NCBI GenBank assembly: GCA_054661495.1
Contig: BAAFSQ010000090.1
Span: 1-36,062 of the forward strand
Direction of reading: 5' to 3'
DNA length: 36,062 nucleotides
Source of the DNA: Zygophlyctis sp. KS116
Lineage: Eukaryota > Chytridiomycota
Shown: positions 1 through 9,168 of the stretch, in pieces
Layout of the letters: each line of letters starts with the position of its first letter
Numbering within the stretch: position 1 is the first letter of the stretch
Position numbers and translations under genes: made by a program
Notes under the pieces: model-generated
The model's database searches: none
What the model was told of the DNA's origin: nothing
Seen by the model: only the letters and a program-made list of their open reading frames with translations

Positions 1-794
1 ACATCAATCTTTCCAGGTTCTACTTGTGATCCGGGAGCTGATGGTAATAACGGATCTGGTATTTCTGATGGTAATGACGGGTCTGGTATTTCTGTTGGTA
101 ATGAAGGGTCTGGTATTTCTCCAGAATCCGATGAATGCTTTCCTGAACTTGAATGCCTTCCTGAACTTGAGTGATTTCCTGGACTTGAATGCTTTCCTGA
201 ACTTGAGTGATTTCCTGGACTTGAATGCTTTCCTGAACTTGAATGCTTTCCTGAACTTGAATGATTTCCTGAACCAACAGCAGGCTCAACAGTAGGCTCA
301 ACAGTAGGCTCAACAGTAGGCTCAACAGTAGGCTCAACCGTAGGCTCAACAGTTGGTGATTGTCCGATCTGCAAGGGAACTTTGAAGATGTTCCATAACT
401 GTTCATCTTTCATAACGATGGCATTGACGGTCAATGGACCGGTTTCTGTACCAGTCCATTCAAACTTTCCGCTCTTGGAGGCAGATGATGAATGAGTGAT
501 GGTTGATTTACCACCACAATTGGGTGAATTTTTGAAATCTCTTGTTGAAGATTGTAGAGTTCCTACATGCTTACCAGAAGCATCACTGACATATAGTAAC
601 AATCCAATAAACTGATCGTTGATTGCGATTGTGGCCTTGTTGCCTTCGGGAGTTACAGCAATATCATATTTGAGGTCCGAAGTCGCACCTCCATGGTTGG
701 ATGTGTCAAATGTGTCTACATCACATATTGGAGCCCCATCGGGTCGAGCGATTGAAAGAGCTGCTAATGATAATAAAACAAGTTTCTGAAGCAT
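1..794 (-). CDS. Secreted Reeler-domain protein with repetitive tail, partial
   Basis: The ATG is at 794-792 and the frame stays open to the left edge, so the C terminus is missing. Residues 1-16 (MLQKLVLLSLAALSIA) form a signal peptide. Residues about 17-145 match the Reeler fold: a G-A-P-x-C start, a GLLLYV strand, the CGGKSTITHSSS stretch, FEWTG, and a final strand ending LWNIF. A low-complexity tail follows: six TVEP units, about eight six-residue HSSSGK/HSSPGN units, then EIPDPSLP units. In this family the domain occurs in secreted defence and matrix proteins, and the tail looks like a Ser/Thr/Pro stalk that could be glycosylated. It is related to the two genes at the right end of the window (34331 and 35121), which share the P-x-G-[AS]-P-x-C start. 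The domain call is good; the function is unknown. Confidence 0.8.
   Translation of the reverse strand, partial: MLQKLVLLSLAALSIARPDGAPICDVDTFDTSNHGGATSDLKYDIAVTPEGNKATIAINDQFIGLLLYVSDASGKHVGTLQSSTRDFKNSPNCGGKSTITHSSSASKSGKFEWTGTETGPLTVNAIVMKDEQLWNIFKVPLQIGQSPTVEPTVEPTVEPTVEPTVEPTVEPAVGSGNHSSSGKHSSSGKHSSPGNHSSSGKHSSPGNHSSSGRHSSSGKHSSDSGEIPDPSLPTEIPDPSLPSEIPDPLLPSAPGSQVEPGKID
37..353. repeat. Three in-frame tandem repeats in the Reeler tail
   Basis: Within the Reeler gene, reading along the + strand, there are about three 27-bp units (37-121, encoding EIPDPSLP-type repeats). These are followed by about eight 18-bp units (132-275, HSSSGK/HSSPGN) and six 12-bp units (285-352, TVEP). All unit lengths are multiples of three, so copy-number change keeps the frame, as expected of a variable surface stalk. 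Spurious long ORFs on both strands here come from the repeats. Confidence 0.85.
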
Positions 795-986
795 TTCTTA
801 TTTTTTAAGAAGCTATTTTAGAATGCCGCTTAAATCCTGACGCCAGTCAGATGCAGACGCCACCTAAATCTTGACGCCAGTTCTATTTTTAGAACATTTG
901 ATAGACACAATTGTGAAAGCAACAATCTCAATCTCTCATGATAATTCAAGTTACGAGTTAATAGAACTTATTAAACAGTCTTCTGC
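795..986. promoter_or_regulatory. Upstream region of the Reeler gene with direct repeat and MEF2-like site
   Basis: This 192-bp gap lies between the Reeler start and the NADPH oxidase stop, so it should serve as the Reeler promoter. It holds a 17-bp direct repeat, TAAATCYTGACGCCAGT, at 831-847 and 865-881. Next to the second copy, at 883-892, is CTATTTTTAG, a perfect match to the MEF2/Rlm1 consensus CTA(A/T)4TAG. Regulatory use is inferred from position and repetition. Confidence 0.4.
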
Positions 987-2609
987 TCAAAACTGTTCAG
1001 AATGTAAAACAAACTCTGTTTCATACGTCGATACTTTGCTAATCTGATCCTTTAAAACCATCTCTAAAGATTTGGGGCCACAAAAAAACACTCCAACCTT
1101 TGTATGTATGCATTGCGGTTTAAGAGAATTCATGATCTTCTTTAGAATATCGTTCCATATAGGTCGACCGTAATGCGTAACATGTCCGAGCTCCTGATTC
1201 AAGGGCTTATCAAACTGATCCAGAATAATATTATGAATGTCACTTATGTCCAGGTTTCCTGTTATATATATGCTGCATTCAATAAAAGAATCTGAAGATA
1301 AAGTCTCAATTCTATGCAATTCATTTCTAAACCAGTAGAGGTCTTGTAAATCACGACAAACCCAAATGAAGTAAAGTTTTTCAAGTTTAATTGGCGCTTT
1401 CCTTTGATATGCATGATAAACTGATTTTAATATACCGGATGCAGGCGTTCCTCCTATCCCGGCACTGATTAATATCGAAACCTTATAATGAAGTAAATCT
1501 TGAACAGGCGCACCATAAGGTCCATCAATCAGCGCTCTTGGAATGTTAGATTTCCTGATTATTTCTAAAACACTTTCTGTCCAGTCTCCTACTACTTTGA
1601 TATGCACTGAAATGAATCCCTCGTGTGGAGCTGAAGTAATTGTGAAAGGATGCCATTCATACTTTGAAATTTCCGGAATATTCAGATACAAATACTGTCC
1701 AGGATTATAATTCATAGTTGGCTTTTCGAAATGCATTTCAATTACGTTTGATGGATGGATAATGGCGTCAGTAAGAACTGTATCTTCTCTAGATCTCCAA
1801 ATTCTGATTATTCGATCCACCAATGAAATCACAAAAACTGGAATTGTAAAATTATTAGAGTTATATCCTTTACATGTACCATCAATTGAAGATTTTACAA
1901 AACATCCAAAGGAATGAAAAAACAGTAGGATATAAAACATCCAATATAGTTGATGGGAATAGCTATTATATTATTTATAGATAAATCGTACAAGAAGATT
2001 TCATACTTTAATTTTTTAACAATCGGACAAGTTGCCGTAAAAATTATAAACATGATTAGGAGCATTCCATGTCCTGTAATGCCTGCCCATGATTTATAAT
2101 GTAATTCCCATGCTTTAAGCCGAAGTTGCGGTAATTTTTCTGGTACCTGAATATTAGAAATCAGTTAAAAATTACAGAGAAAAAATTAGTGTAATGCGCA
2201 TTTACATGAAGCAGGGTAAAGAAGAGTATTGAAAAAGAAGTGATCTTGTGTAAAAAGATACTATCATCAAAAGGGATCCACTTATTAATTAATGGTGATC
2301 TAAGTAATCGGATTAGATTTTTGCATGTCGGAAGTCTTGACTTTGTAAGATCAATAATTTAGCTTACATTAACAACACACAATCAAATGCAAGAACCAGT
2401 CCAGCTCCTCTTGAAACATAAATCGATTCACCAATTTGATTTAATAATCTTAAGCCTGGATCATCACGCTGCTTAATCCAACCATATGCGAATAGACCTG
2501 CATGTAGTCCAATATAAATGATCCAGAATAAGCAACATCTGAAAGTGAATGTAAAGTAATTGCTCCACTGAAAAGTTAAAATAGGATCGTAAGAAGAGAT
2601 TCTTTTCAT
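987..2609 (-). CDS. noxA: NADPH oxidase catalytic subunit, NoxA/gp91phox type
   Basis: This is the membrane flavocytochrome that passes electrons from NADPH through FAD and two hemes to oxygen, making superoxide. Four exons are joined across introns 2336-2367, 2147-2175 and 1963-1991, giving 510 residues. The start is the ATG at 2609; the open frame extends upstream only to a GTG. The four heme-ligand histidines are kept with exact family spacing: H110/H124 in one helix and H189/H202 in another (YSHQLYW...FFH). FAD motif HPFTITSAP is at about 290, the NADPH loop AGIGGTP at about 353, CGP at about 480, and the chain ends EQF like gp91phox (ENF). No EF-hands are present, so it is not a NOX5/NoxC type. 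An oddity is IGGTPASG, where most relatives have IGVTPFAS. It is divergent from NoxR1, and all its likely partners lie within 4.2 kb. Confidence 0.93.
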
Positions 2610-2718
2610 TTTTTTAAGTTCCCTGTTCTGTCCGGACCCGAATGCGCCATTAATTTTCACTAAAAATAGTTCCCGCTAAAAATAGTTTGCGGCTAATTAT
2701 ATTTGATAAATCAATCTT
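2610..2718. promoter_or_regulatory. Bidirectional noxA/noxR1 promoter with twin MEF2/Rlm1-type sites
   Basis: This is the 109-bp gap between the divergent ATGs of the oxidase and the first NoxR gene. It contains two perfect copies of CTAAAAATAG (2660-2669 and 2676-2685), inside a 12-bp direct repeat CTAAAAATAGTT spaced 16 bp apart. It also contains the 8-bp palindrome GTCCGGAC at 2630-2637. CTA(A/T)4TAG is the known target of MEF2-class MADS factors, including yeast Rlm1 of the cell-wall stress pathway. Use of these sites here is inferred. Confidence 0.5.
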
Positions 2719-3618
2719 ATGGCTGATATTTCAATTAATGAGATGTGGAGCAATGCATTGTCTGCTTATAGAGCAGGCAATAAAAGATCAGCAATTGATA
2801 TTTTTTCTCTCATTGCAAAGGCTGATGCTAGGATTTCATTTAATCTTGCATGCATATACATTGAGGATAAAAACTATCCAGTTGCATTGCAGTACTTGAA
2901 AGATGCACTGGAAATGGACAAATTTCTAGCAGTTGGCTATTTTCAAAGAGCACATGTCCGATATCAGCAAGGTCGATTTGATAGTGCTCATAAAAATTAT
3001 ACAAAAACTGTACTAGTAAGAATATTTTAGTTTCTAAATATATAGCTGATGGAAGGAAAACATTTGGATTTTAAATCAGAAGGATTAGAATTAACACTTT
3101 TTGAAGATGAAATCAAAATGAATATGACAATCACAAATCAAGCTAAGGAAGCAATTGCTCACCAGCAATCAAATGATTCAAAAAACCTTTTTACATTACC
3201 TCCGGGATTATTTTTTCATCCAATCAAGTCCAACAAAAAATCTCGCTTAAAGATCAACACCAATCATGAAATATTATCTAGTCCGCAACAAAACAGAACA
3301 TCTCCAGTACGCAACGATCCCAGAAACTTATCTACAGCCAAGAATGTGCCATTTTTTTCTCCAGTTTCACCAGATAGTATCCGTATTAAAATATTTTGGA
3401 ATGGAAAGAACGCCATGACCATTCTATCTCATAGAAAGGTTGCATTGTATGAAATCCTCAGACAAATCAGGTTTAAGATCCGTATAGATTTTGATCCTAC
3501 TCTACTAGACCCAGAAACCGGCAACATCATCAAATCTGATTCCATGCTTTCAAAACATTTAAGTGATATTGTACGCTCACAGTTCCAACTAAGAATTCAG
3601 GAAGAACTGCACATTTAA
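2719..3618 (+). CDS. p67phox/NoxR-type oxidase regulator, copy 1
   Basis: This is a cytosolic activator of the NADPH oxidase. In the family, the TPR part binds Rac-GTP and a short activation segment contacts the oxidase. Two exons around intron 3016-3045 give 289 residues. TPR repeats cover about residues 1-135 (IDIFSLIAKADARISFNLAC, then AVGYFQRAHVRYQQGRFDSA). An activation-like segment, FTLPPGLFFHP, is at about 148-158 and resembles the p67phox VIPVGKLFRP segment. A PB1 domain fills about 210-289 (SIRIKIFWNGKNAMTILSHR ... FQLRIQEELHI). There are no SH3 domains, as in fungal NoxR. It is the most diverged of the three copies in its TPR half, but its PB1 half is close to copy 2. It shares a promoter region with the oxidase gene. 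Confidence 0.85.
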
Positions 3619-3680
3619 AGTTATATAAGAAATTTCTATAAAATACATTGGCATCATTACATTAAAAGGATTAGTTCATT

Positions 3681-4084
3681 TTATTGATGAATCATACTAT
3701 AGGCCATCGTTGCGCACGCAATCATTAAAAAAGATGCGGGAATGATTAATACAATCTGAAAAAGAAATATTAAGCCACAGAGAAATGATGAAATCAGTAT
3801 TAACATCGTAAATGCCTTTGAAATCGGATTTCTTCTCATCAGATTTATGTTTGTCCAGAACAATAGATTAGCCAATAATATTGCCAAGATTCCAGGATAA
3901 GAAATCGGTTGATACCATTTAAGATACCTATCATCTTTGAGCATTACTGTATTTGAAAATATAAAGCTATAGATTCCTGCATTCATTAAAACTGTAAGTT
4001 AATGCTATTGATCGTACCAATTCCGCAAACGTAATATTGAACTTTTGCCCAGACTGCGAATGCTGATTTGTTATGATTAGTCAT
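3681..4084 (-). CDS. Probable p22phox/NoxD-like oxidase membrane subunit
   Basis: Two exons around intron 3992-4017 give 125 residues, mostly hydrophobic, with about four membrane segments: about 17-35, 50-70, 80-102 and 104-122. The start, FAVWAKVQYYVCG, resembles p22phox AMWANEQALASG, and the end IIPASFLMIACATMA resembles p22phox SVPAGFLLATILGTA. The order of segments (N-terminal WA motif, WY before helix 2, basic loop, final IPA helix) also fits. The proline-rich C-terminal tail of animal p22phox is missing; that tail binds SH3 domains, and the NoxR proteins here have none. p22phox stabilises the oxidase and helps it mature. Its place between NoxR copies 1 and 2 strongly supports the call. 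The identity is by-eye similarity, so a different small membrane protein remains possible. Confidence 0.6.
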
Positions 4085-4120
4085 TTAAGATTTCACTTTT
4101 ATCCCGCAGAGTCAATTTCA

Positions 4121-4139
4121 GACGGCATGTGGCGCCGTC
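4121..4139. repeat. Inverted repeat GACGGC-N7-GCCGTC upstream of NoxR copy 2
   Basis: Perfect 6-bp arms are separated by 7 bases, in the 80-bp gap between the divergent p22phox-like and NoxR2 genes. The same block is present before NoxR3 (5722-5740), but there the right arm has changed to GCCATA. It may be an operator or simply the edge of the duplicated segment. Confidence 0.35.
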
Positions 4140-4157
4140 AATTTTGAAATTACTGAA

Positions 4158-4484
4158 AAGTGCAATGGACATGGGACTAAAATATACATTATGGAAAAGT
4201 GCTGAGAATGCATATTCGGACAAACAGTATAGTACTGCATTAAAGATTTATTCGTCGATCGGTCATCTGCCTCAGGTTTTGTTTAATATGGCATCTATAC
4301 ATTTGCTCAAGAATGATACTGGAAAGGCCATTGAATGTCTAACTAAAGCAATATCAATTGATAAGGTAAGCTATTGATCTTTTTCATTTGACTAGAAATT
4401 TGCAATCGCTTACTATCAGAGAGCAGTGTGCTTCTTTTTCAACCAAACATTTCATAGAGCGATTGCTGACTTCTCCTCAGTTCG
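4158..4484 (+). repeat. 327-bp block identical to 5771-6097
   Basis: Bases 4158-4484 and 5771-6097 appear identical by eye. They cover exon 1, the 30-nt intron and the start of exon 2 of NoxR copies 2 and 3. Scattered differences begin right after (TTCGCATATTATTG against TTCGTAAACTATTG), and by about 4573 the two copies diverge. Identity that includes the intron points to a recent copying event rather than selection on the protein. Confidence 0.85.
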
Positions 4485-5382
4485 CATATTATTGAAAACT
4501 AAAACTGTGGTTGATTACTCTCCTGCAGGACTAGATTTTAAGATTTATATGTGCGAAGTACTCTATAATATGGCCAGTTGTTATGTTTCTTTAAAAGTAC
4601 CTGCCACAGCTGAGAGGCTGCTAGTTGCCGCCAAGAAATATGTGTCAAATGGATCTCATGAGCAGATAATTAAAGCTTCCGGCAAGTATATGGAATCCAA
4701 TATCTATACTATCGAGAACGGGTTGCAGTTCAAACCAAAAAAAATAAAAGATTCAAACAAAAGGATAAAGCGGGAGTTATCCCAGGGACCAGCAGGATTT
4801 ATGATGCGGAAGCAATCTCTAGATAATATCTCCAATCGAGGTTCTATATTGATTGAAACCCCCGATTTCATTCGTCAAACCAAGCACATGAGGACTTACT
4901 CTGCTATATTGGACCATTTCTCCGATTTTGAATCAGTCGGAGATATAGATTCAAAGGAACAAGTGTTTGAAGAATCACCTAGATCACATAAAAATCAACA
5001 GAAATGTGCTTATCGGAACGCTCACTTTACAGACCAGAATTACAATTCCGATTCTTGGCGGCAATCTAAAAATGAAAAGTCTATCAAAGATGATGATCAA
5101 TATCTTTTGAGGAATCTATCAAGTGCTGTACCGTCCGATAATATTCGTATAAAAATATTCTGGAATGGAAAGAATGCCATGACTATCCTTTCTCATCGTA
5201 TGGTATTGTTAAGTGATCTCACTCAACAAATACGTTCCAAGATACAAATAGATTTTGATCCTACTCTACTTGATCCAAAAACAAGTAGCATATTCACATC
5301 TGATTCAATGCTGTCAAAATATTTAAGTGATATTGAACGCTCACAGTTCCAATTAAGAATTCAGGAAGAGTTAAACATTTAA
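4165..5382 (+). CDS. p67phox/NoxR-type oxidase regulator, copy 2 (mosaic)
   Basis: Two exons around intron 4366-4395 give 395 residues from the ATG at 4165; the longer frame begins only at a GTG. TPRs span about residues 1-160 (MDMGLKYTLWKSAENAY, IDKKFAIAYYQRA, KIYMCEVLYNMA) and closely follow the p67phox pattern. An activation-like segment, YTIENGLQFKPKK, is at about 172-184. A charged linker follows. PB1 is at about 315-395 (IRIKIFWNGKNAMTILSHR). The first part is identical in DNA to copy 3, intron included, while the PB1 end matches copy 1. The gene therefore looks assembled by duplication plus gene conversion. No SH3 domain is present. Having three regulators for one catalytic subunit suggests alternative complexes or different timing of use. 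Confidence 0.85.
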
Positions 5383-5777
5383 CATTATAAATAAAGAATG
5401 TAAAATAAATTACGATCAGGGATTGATTTCATTGTTAATCTATTACTAAATATGTCAGGACTTAACGCTTCTGCCCCAAAACCAAAGCTTCAGACCATTC
5501 ATATATTATCCAGCTGGAAAAAATATCTGCATGTATATTGATTTAAGTTTTCATTCAATGGTTCATATTTTGAAGCGCATCTTCCATTGAACTAGTTATT
5601 GCAGTTGAATCAACGGACGCTCTAGAACTACAATACTCAGATACCGATGCCTTGATTCAAGTTAACTAGTAAACATGTCATATGATTTGTTGGGGCACAT
5701 TGAAAAGTTGGAGCAACTGAAGACGGCATGTGGCGCCATAAATCTTGAAATTAATCTTGAAATTACTGACAAGTGCA
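5383..5777 (+). other. Gap between NoxR copies 2 and 3 holding small unresolved ORFs
   Basis: No convincing gene is seen in these 395 bp. Two short + strand frames are worth recording. An ATG at 5452 opens MSGLNASAPKPKLQTIHILS and stops after 29 codons. An ATG at 5676 opens MSYDLLGHIEKLEQLKTACG and runs over the NoxR3 start in another frame, to 5819. Part of the latter frame (TACGAINLEITDKC) is also kept before copy 2 (TACGAVNFEITEKC). These could be remnants of a small gene, upstream ORFs, or chance. I could not join them by any 24-34 nt intron. Confidence 0.3.
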
Positions 5778-6839
5778 ATGGACATGGGACTAAAATATAC
5801 ATTATGGAAAAGTGCTGAGAATGCATATTCGGACAAACAGTATAGTACTGCATTAAAGATTTATTCGTCGATCGGTCATCTGCCTCAGGTTTTGTTTAAT
5901 ATGGCATCTATACATTTGCTCAAGAATGATACTGGAAAGGCCATTGAATGTCTAACTAAAGCAATATCAATTGATAAGGTAAGCTATTGATCTTTTTCAT
6001 TTGACTAGAAATTTGCAATCGCTTACTATCAGAGAGCAGTGTGCTTCTTTTTCAACCAAACATTTCATAGAGCGATTGCTGACTTCTCCTCAGTTCGTAA
6101 ACTATTGAAATCTAAAACTGTGGTTGATTACTCACCTGCAGGACTAGATTTTAAGATTTATATGTGCGAAGTACTCTATAACATGGCATTTTGTTTTCGA
6201 TCATTAGATTTAACCGAAAAATCAGAAAGGTTGCTCTCACTAGCTATTAAATTTGCCGTGAATGATTCACATCGGCAAATTATTGAATCTTGTGTAAAGC
6301 TGCGTCGCATTACTTTGGATATGTTTACAATTGAGGCTGGGCTTCAATTCGCTCCAATTTTGAAACTAAAAACATTGGGAAAACAAGATATACCTAAAGG
6401 CGTGGAAAAGAATTCTGTAGATCAGTATTCTATATCAAGCTTTACAGACGAAGAGAAGAAAGGAAATAAACACCAAGCTAGCGATAATTACTTGAAACTA
6501 ATTCGATCTAAATCTTTAGTATTCAATCATTTATCATCAAGAAAAAAGGAAGAAACGAAAATTAATGTGAAAGAATCTTCAACTCCCAGTCTAAATCAAC
6601 AAAAACAGAAGTCGATGTTAAAGATTCAATTCCCAACCGGCAATTTAGTGATTTTACTAAATCATGATTCTGGGTTAGAAGAATTGAAGCGAAAGGTTGC
6701 GTTGAAATTGTATAATATGGGTGGAGGTGAGTATGATCGCATTTGCTTCAGGAAGGATGGATATGTGGTTAACACGGAAAAGGAGTTTGTGAATTTGCGG
6801 ATGCAAGAAGAAGTGCTTGAGCTCAGTCTTGATGTTTGA
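5778..6839 (+). CDS. p67phox/NoxR-type oxidase regulator, copy 3
   Basis: Two exons around intron 5979-6008 give 343 residues. The TPR half (about 1-160) starts identically to copy 2 and ends differently (FRSLDLTEKSERLLSLAIKF). An activation-like segment, FTIEAGLQFAP, is at about 172-182. A Ser/Lys-rich linker leads to a PB1-like domain at about 268-343 (MLKIQFPTGNLVILLNHD ... RKDGYVVNTEKE). This PB1 is clearly unlike that of copies 1 and 2, so it may bind a different partner; in fungi the NoxR PB1 binds Cdc24-type exchange factors. It converges with the cation-channel gene, with 63 bp between the stops. Confidence 0.85.
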
Positions 6840-6902
6840 ATAAATATTTTCAATCATATGCAAGTGTGAATCTATTATTAAATTTCGGGAATTTTTTATG
6901 AA

Positions 6903-9097
6903 CTATGGATCCCCTTCTGAGAGATTCTCATTAGATGATATATCTTCTGTTAGATCTTCCGTTTCCTGATCCTCCAATATAGTAGAATTACCAAATCTTA
7001 AGGGACTTTCCATAGATACAGTCGAGGCCTCCTCTTTAATCGCTGCTTTCTTTTCCTGTTCTTGTTGTCTTAACCTCTGTTCGGCAACTGCCCTTATTGC
7101 TGCAGTCATTTGAGGATGATGAAGTAAAACCACATCAAGCTGTTTTTTCGACAAAGAATATAAAACACATGGGGTGAGACACTTGATAGATGCAGTTCTC
7201 TTCATTGTGCCGAATAACAAAGAAATTTCTAAATATCAGCCACTAAAATGTACCTCCAAAAAATGACCCCGATGCAAGAGTTGCTTTTACATCACCATTT
7301 ATACTTACTTCACATATACCGCTAGAAATAAAATACATTTCATCCCCTGTAGAACCAGCCTCTATCACCATATCTGCTGCTAGAAAGTGATTAAGCTCCA
7401 AACATAAAACCAGCTGAGAAATAAAAGAATTATCTGCGTCTCTAAAAAAGGGGACTTTTAAAATCAGACTTTTACAGTTATTTAATTGAATAGCCTAAAA
7501 AATAAGGTTTTTCTTATTACCTGTCTGAGTGGATTGTTTAATTCCGTCATGATACGTTTTTCATCAAAAAACTTTCCACCAGAGTATTTGTACTGATAAT
7601 ACTCAAGAATTCGATTCCTGAGATTCCAATCAAGTCCTTTGTACGAAATATATTGACTAACTTCATCCATTTTTTCTTGAAATATACGACCCGAACTTTA
7701 AATATTAGACTTTATCATCAAAATACCTGTCCAAACCAATCATAAAACTCGATATATTACCAACTAAAGTAGCAACTAAATAAGCACTTATGAGAAAATT
7801 GAGAATTGTGAGCCACCTTTCAACCATAGTTCCCGGTGGATGAGCACCAAATCTATTTTTTAACACAATCTATTTACCCTGCAGCCAGCATTTCTGCAGC
7901 AGAATGATAGAAAAATAGAGTATATCTATCATGAACTGCATATTCGCTGCTGTAATGATCATCAATTACTTGAGCTACCAAATTATGAATACAAGCAGAC
8001 CAATGCCAATATATTATCATAATCAATAGAATCTTAATTATAAAAAATATTTATCTTACTTTAACAATCCCCATTGTTGATGCGTTGATTTTTGTTTTCA
8101 TTCTGATTTTTTTCAAAAATGATTTATACCAAAATGGTTCCGGACCATTAATTAGCCTTAGAATTCTAAACCCATTTAACACACATATATATCTTAGTTC
8201 TTGGTTTAAAATCTGATTTGATGCTATAGGGCAAGCTGCATCAATAACAAATACATAAGGAAAAGTAGTAATTAAGTCCAAGTAAAAATTGTTACTTTTC
8301 AAATATGAATCCAAAATTGAATCTGGATCCATTATTGTGACCATATTCTTTTGTATACCTGTTCGGCATGAAATACACATTGATATGAAAAATATGATTG
8401 AAGTAAGTATCGTTAAATAAGGAAGCCCATTACTAAACTCGCTAAATCCCAACAATACAGGCAGAGTGAAAAACTGTATGATAATCACTATGGATTCTAG
8501 AGCGTCCCATTGTTTTTTGAATTCGGACATTGGGTGGATTACAAATGTTGCTGAAAACGTATCATTAATACCATTAATTGCCAACTGAGACTGGGAGGAT
8601 GCTGGTCCATCTACGTCACCCTGAACTCCTTTCCTAAAATAATCGGACCTCAGAATTCGATCCCATCTGGTTTGTCGCATAAAAGAGTTGAATGGAAATG
8701 ATTGCTGAAATTGAGTATTTGATGATAGAGGTATTTTTGACTCATCTTGATCGATGCAAACTGATCGTTCAATAGGATCTGCAGCGGATGCTGGATATGT
8801 CTTGGATTTATCGAGTGATTCTGACTTCCGTTTCATTCCAAATAATAATGTCTGGCCAGAAATTGAAACTAATGTTGAATTTAATGATTGATTACATCTT
8901 TTAGCAAAGCTCTGTCTCGATGATTGACCTGGATTGCTATTCATAGCTTCTGATGTCTGCATTACTAAAATACTTCTTGCAAAATTCATGGTCTCTTTTA
9001 CATCGCCTCGAATGTTCGATATGGCGGATTCTTCCTTCATCAACCTTTCTTCTATCTTCTGTAGCCGCTCCACTATAGTAGCCAAATCAATACTCAT
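6903..9097 (-). CDS. Cyclic-nucleotide-gated cation channel (CNG/HCN superfamily)
   Basis: Six exons are joined across introns 8033-8059, 7853-7877, 7696-7726, 7495-7520 and 7229-7253, giving 686 residues. A coiled coil lies at about 5-40. S1-S4 lie between about 185 and 345, S5 begins at about 347 (ILLIMIIYWHWSACIH), and the pore has AEMLAAGFGAHPPG near residue 400. S6 is followed by a C-linker (LDSSGRIFQEKMDEVSQYI, FFDEKRIMTELNNPLRQ) and a cyclic-nucleotide-binding domain at about 500-600, with the phosphate-binding FFGEISLL and RTAS elements. The filter is GFG, as in K+-selective EAG-type pores. S4 is poor in arginines and followed by an NGPEPFW turn, more like CNG than HCN. In Blastocladiella a K+-selective CNG channel works in zoospore phototaxis; a similar role is inferred here. 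Confidence 0.88.
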
Positions 9098-9168
9098 TAA
9101 TCAATACTCACAATTATATTTAAATGCCGAATGACATATACTTCAGGATCATATGTCCGAAAACGTCA

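Noticed and set aside
130-353. CRISPR-like array
   Set aside because: Units abut without unique spacers, all lengths are multiples of three, and the host is eukaryotic.
20-406. Long frames in the other two readings of the left Reeler tail
   Set aside because: They consist only of the 12-, 18- and 27-bp repeats read out of frame; the frame from 794 has the signal peptide and domain.
2610-2660. Start of the oxidase at 2660
   Set aside because: The codon there is GTG. The first in-frame ATG, at 2609, gives an N terminus like fungal NoxA.
4129-4164. Longer N terminus for NoxR copy 2
   Set aside because: It would start at GTG, and the matching frame before copy 3 contains a stop. The shared ATG (4165 and 5778) starts the TPR in the family position.
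2719-6839. Reading the three NoxR genes as generic TPR chaperone adaptors
   Set aside because: The TPR pattern follows p67phox closely, an activation-like segment and PB1 follow, and the oxidase is adjacent.
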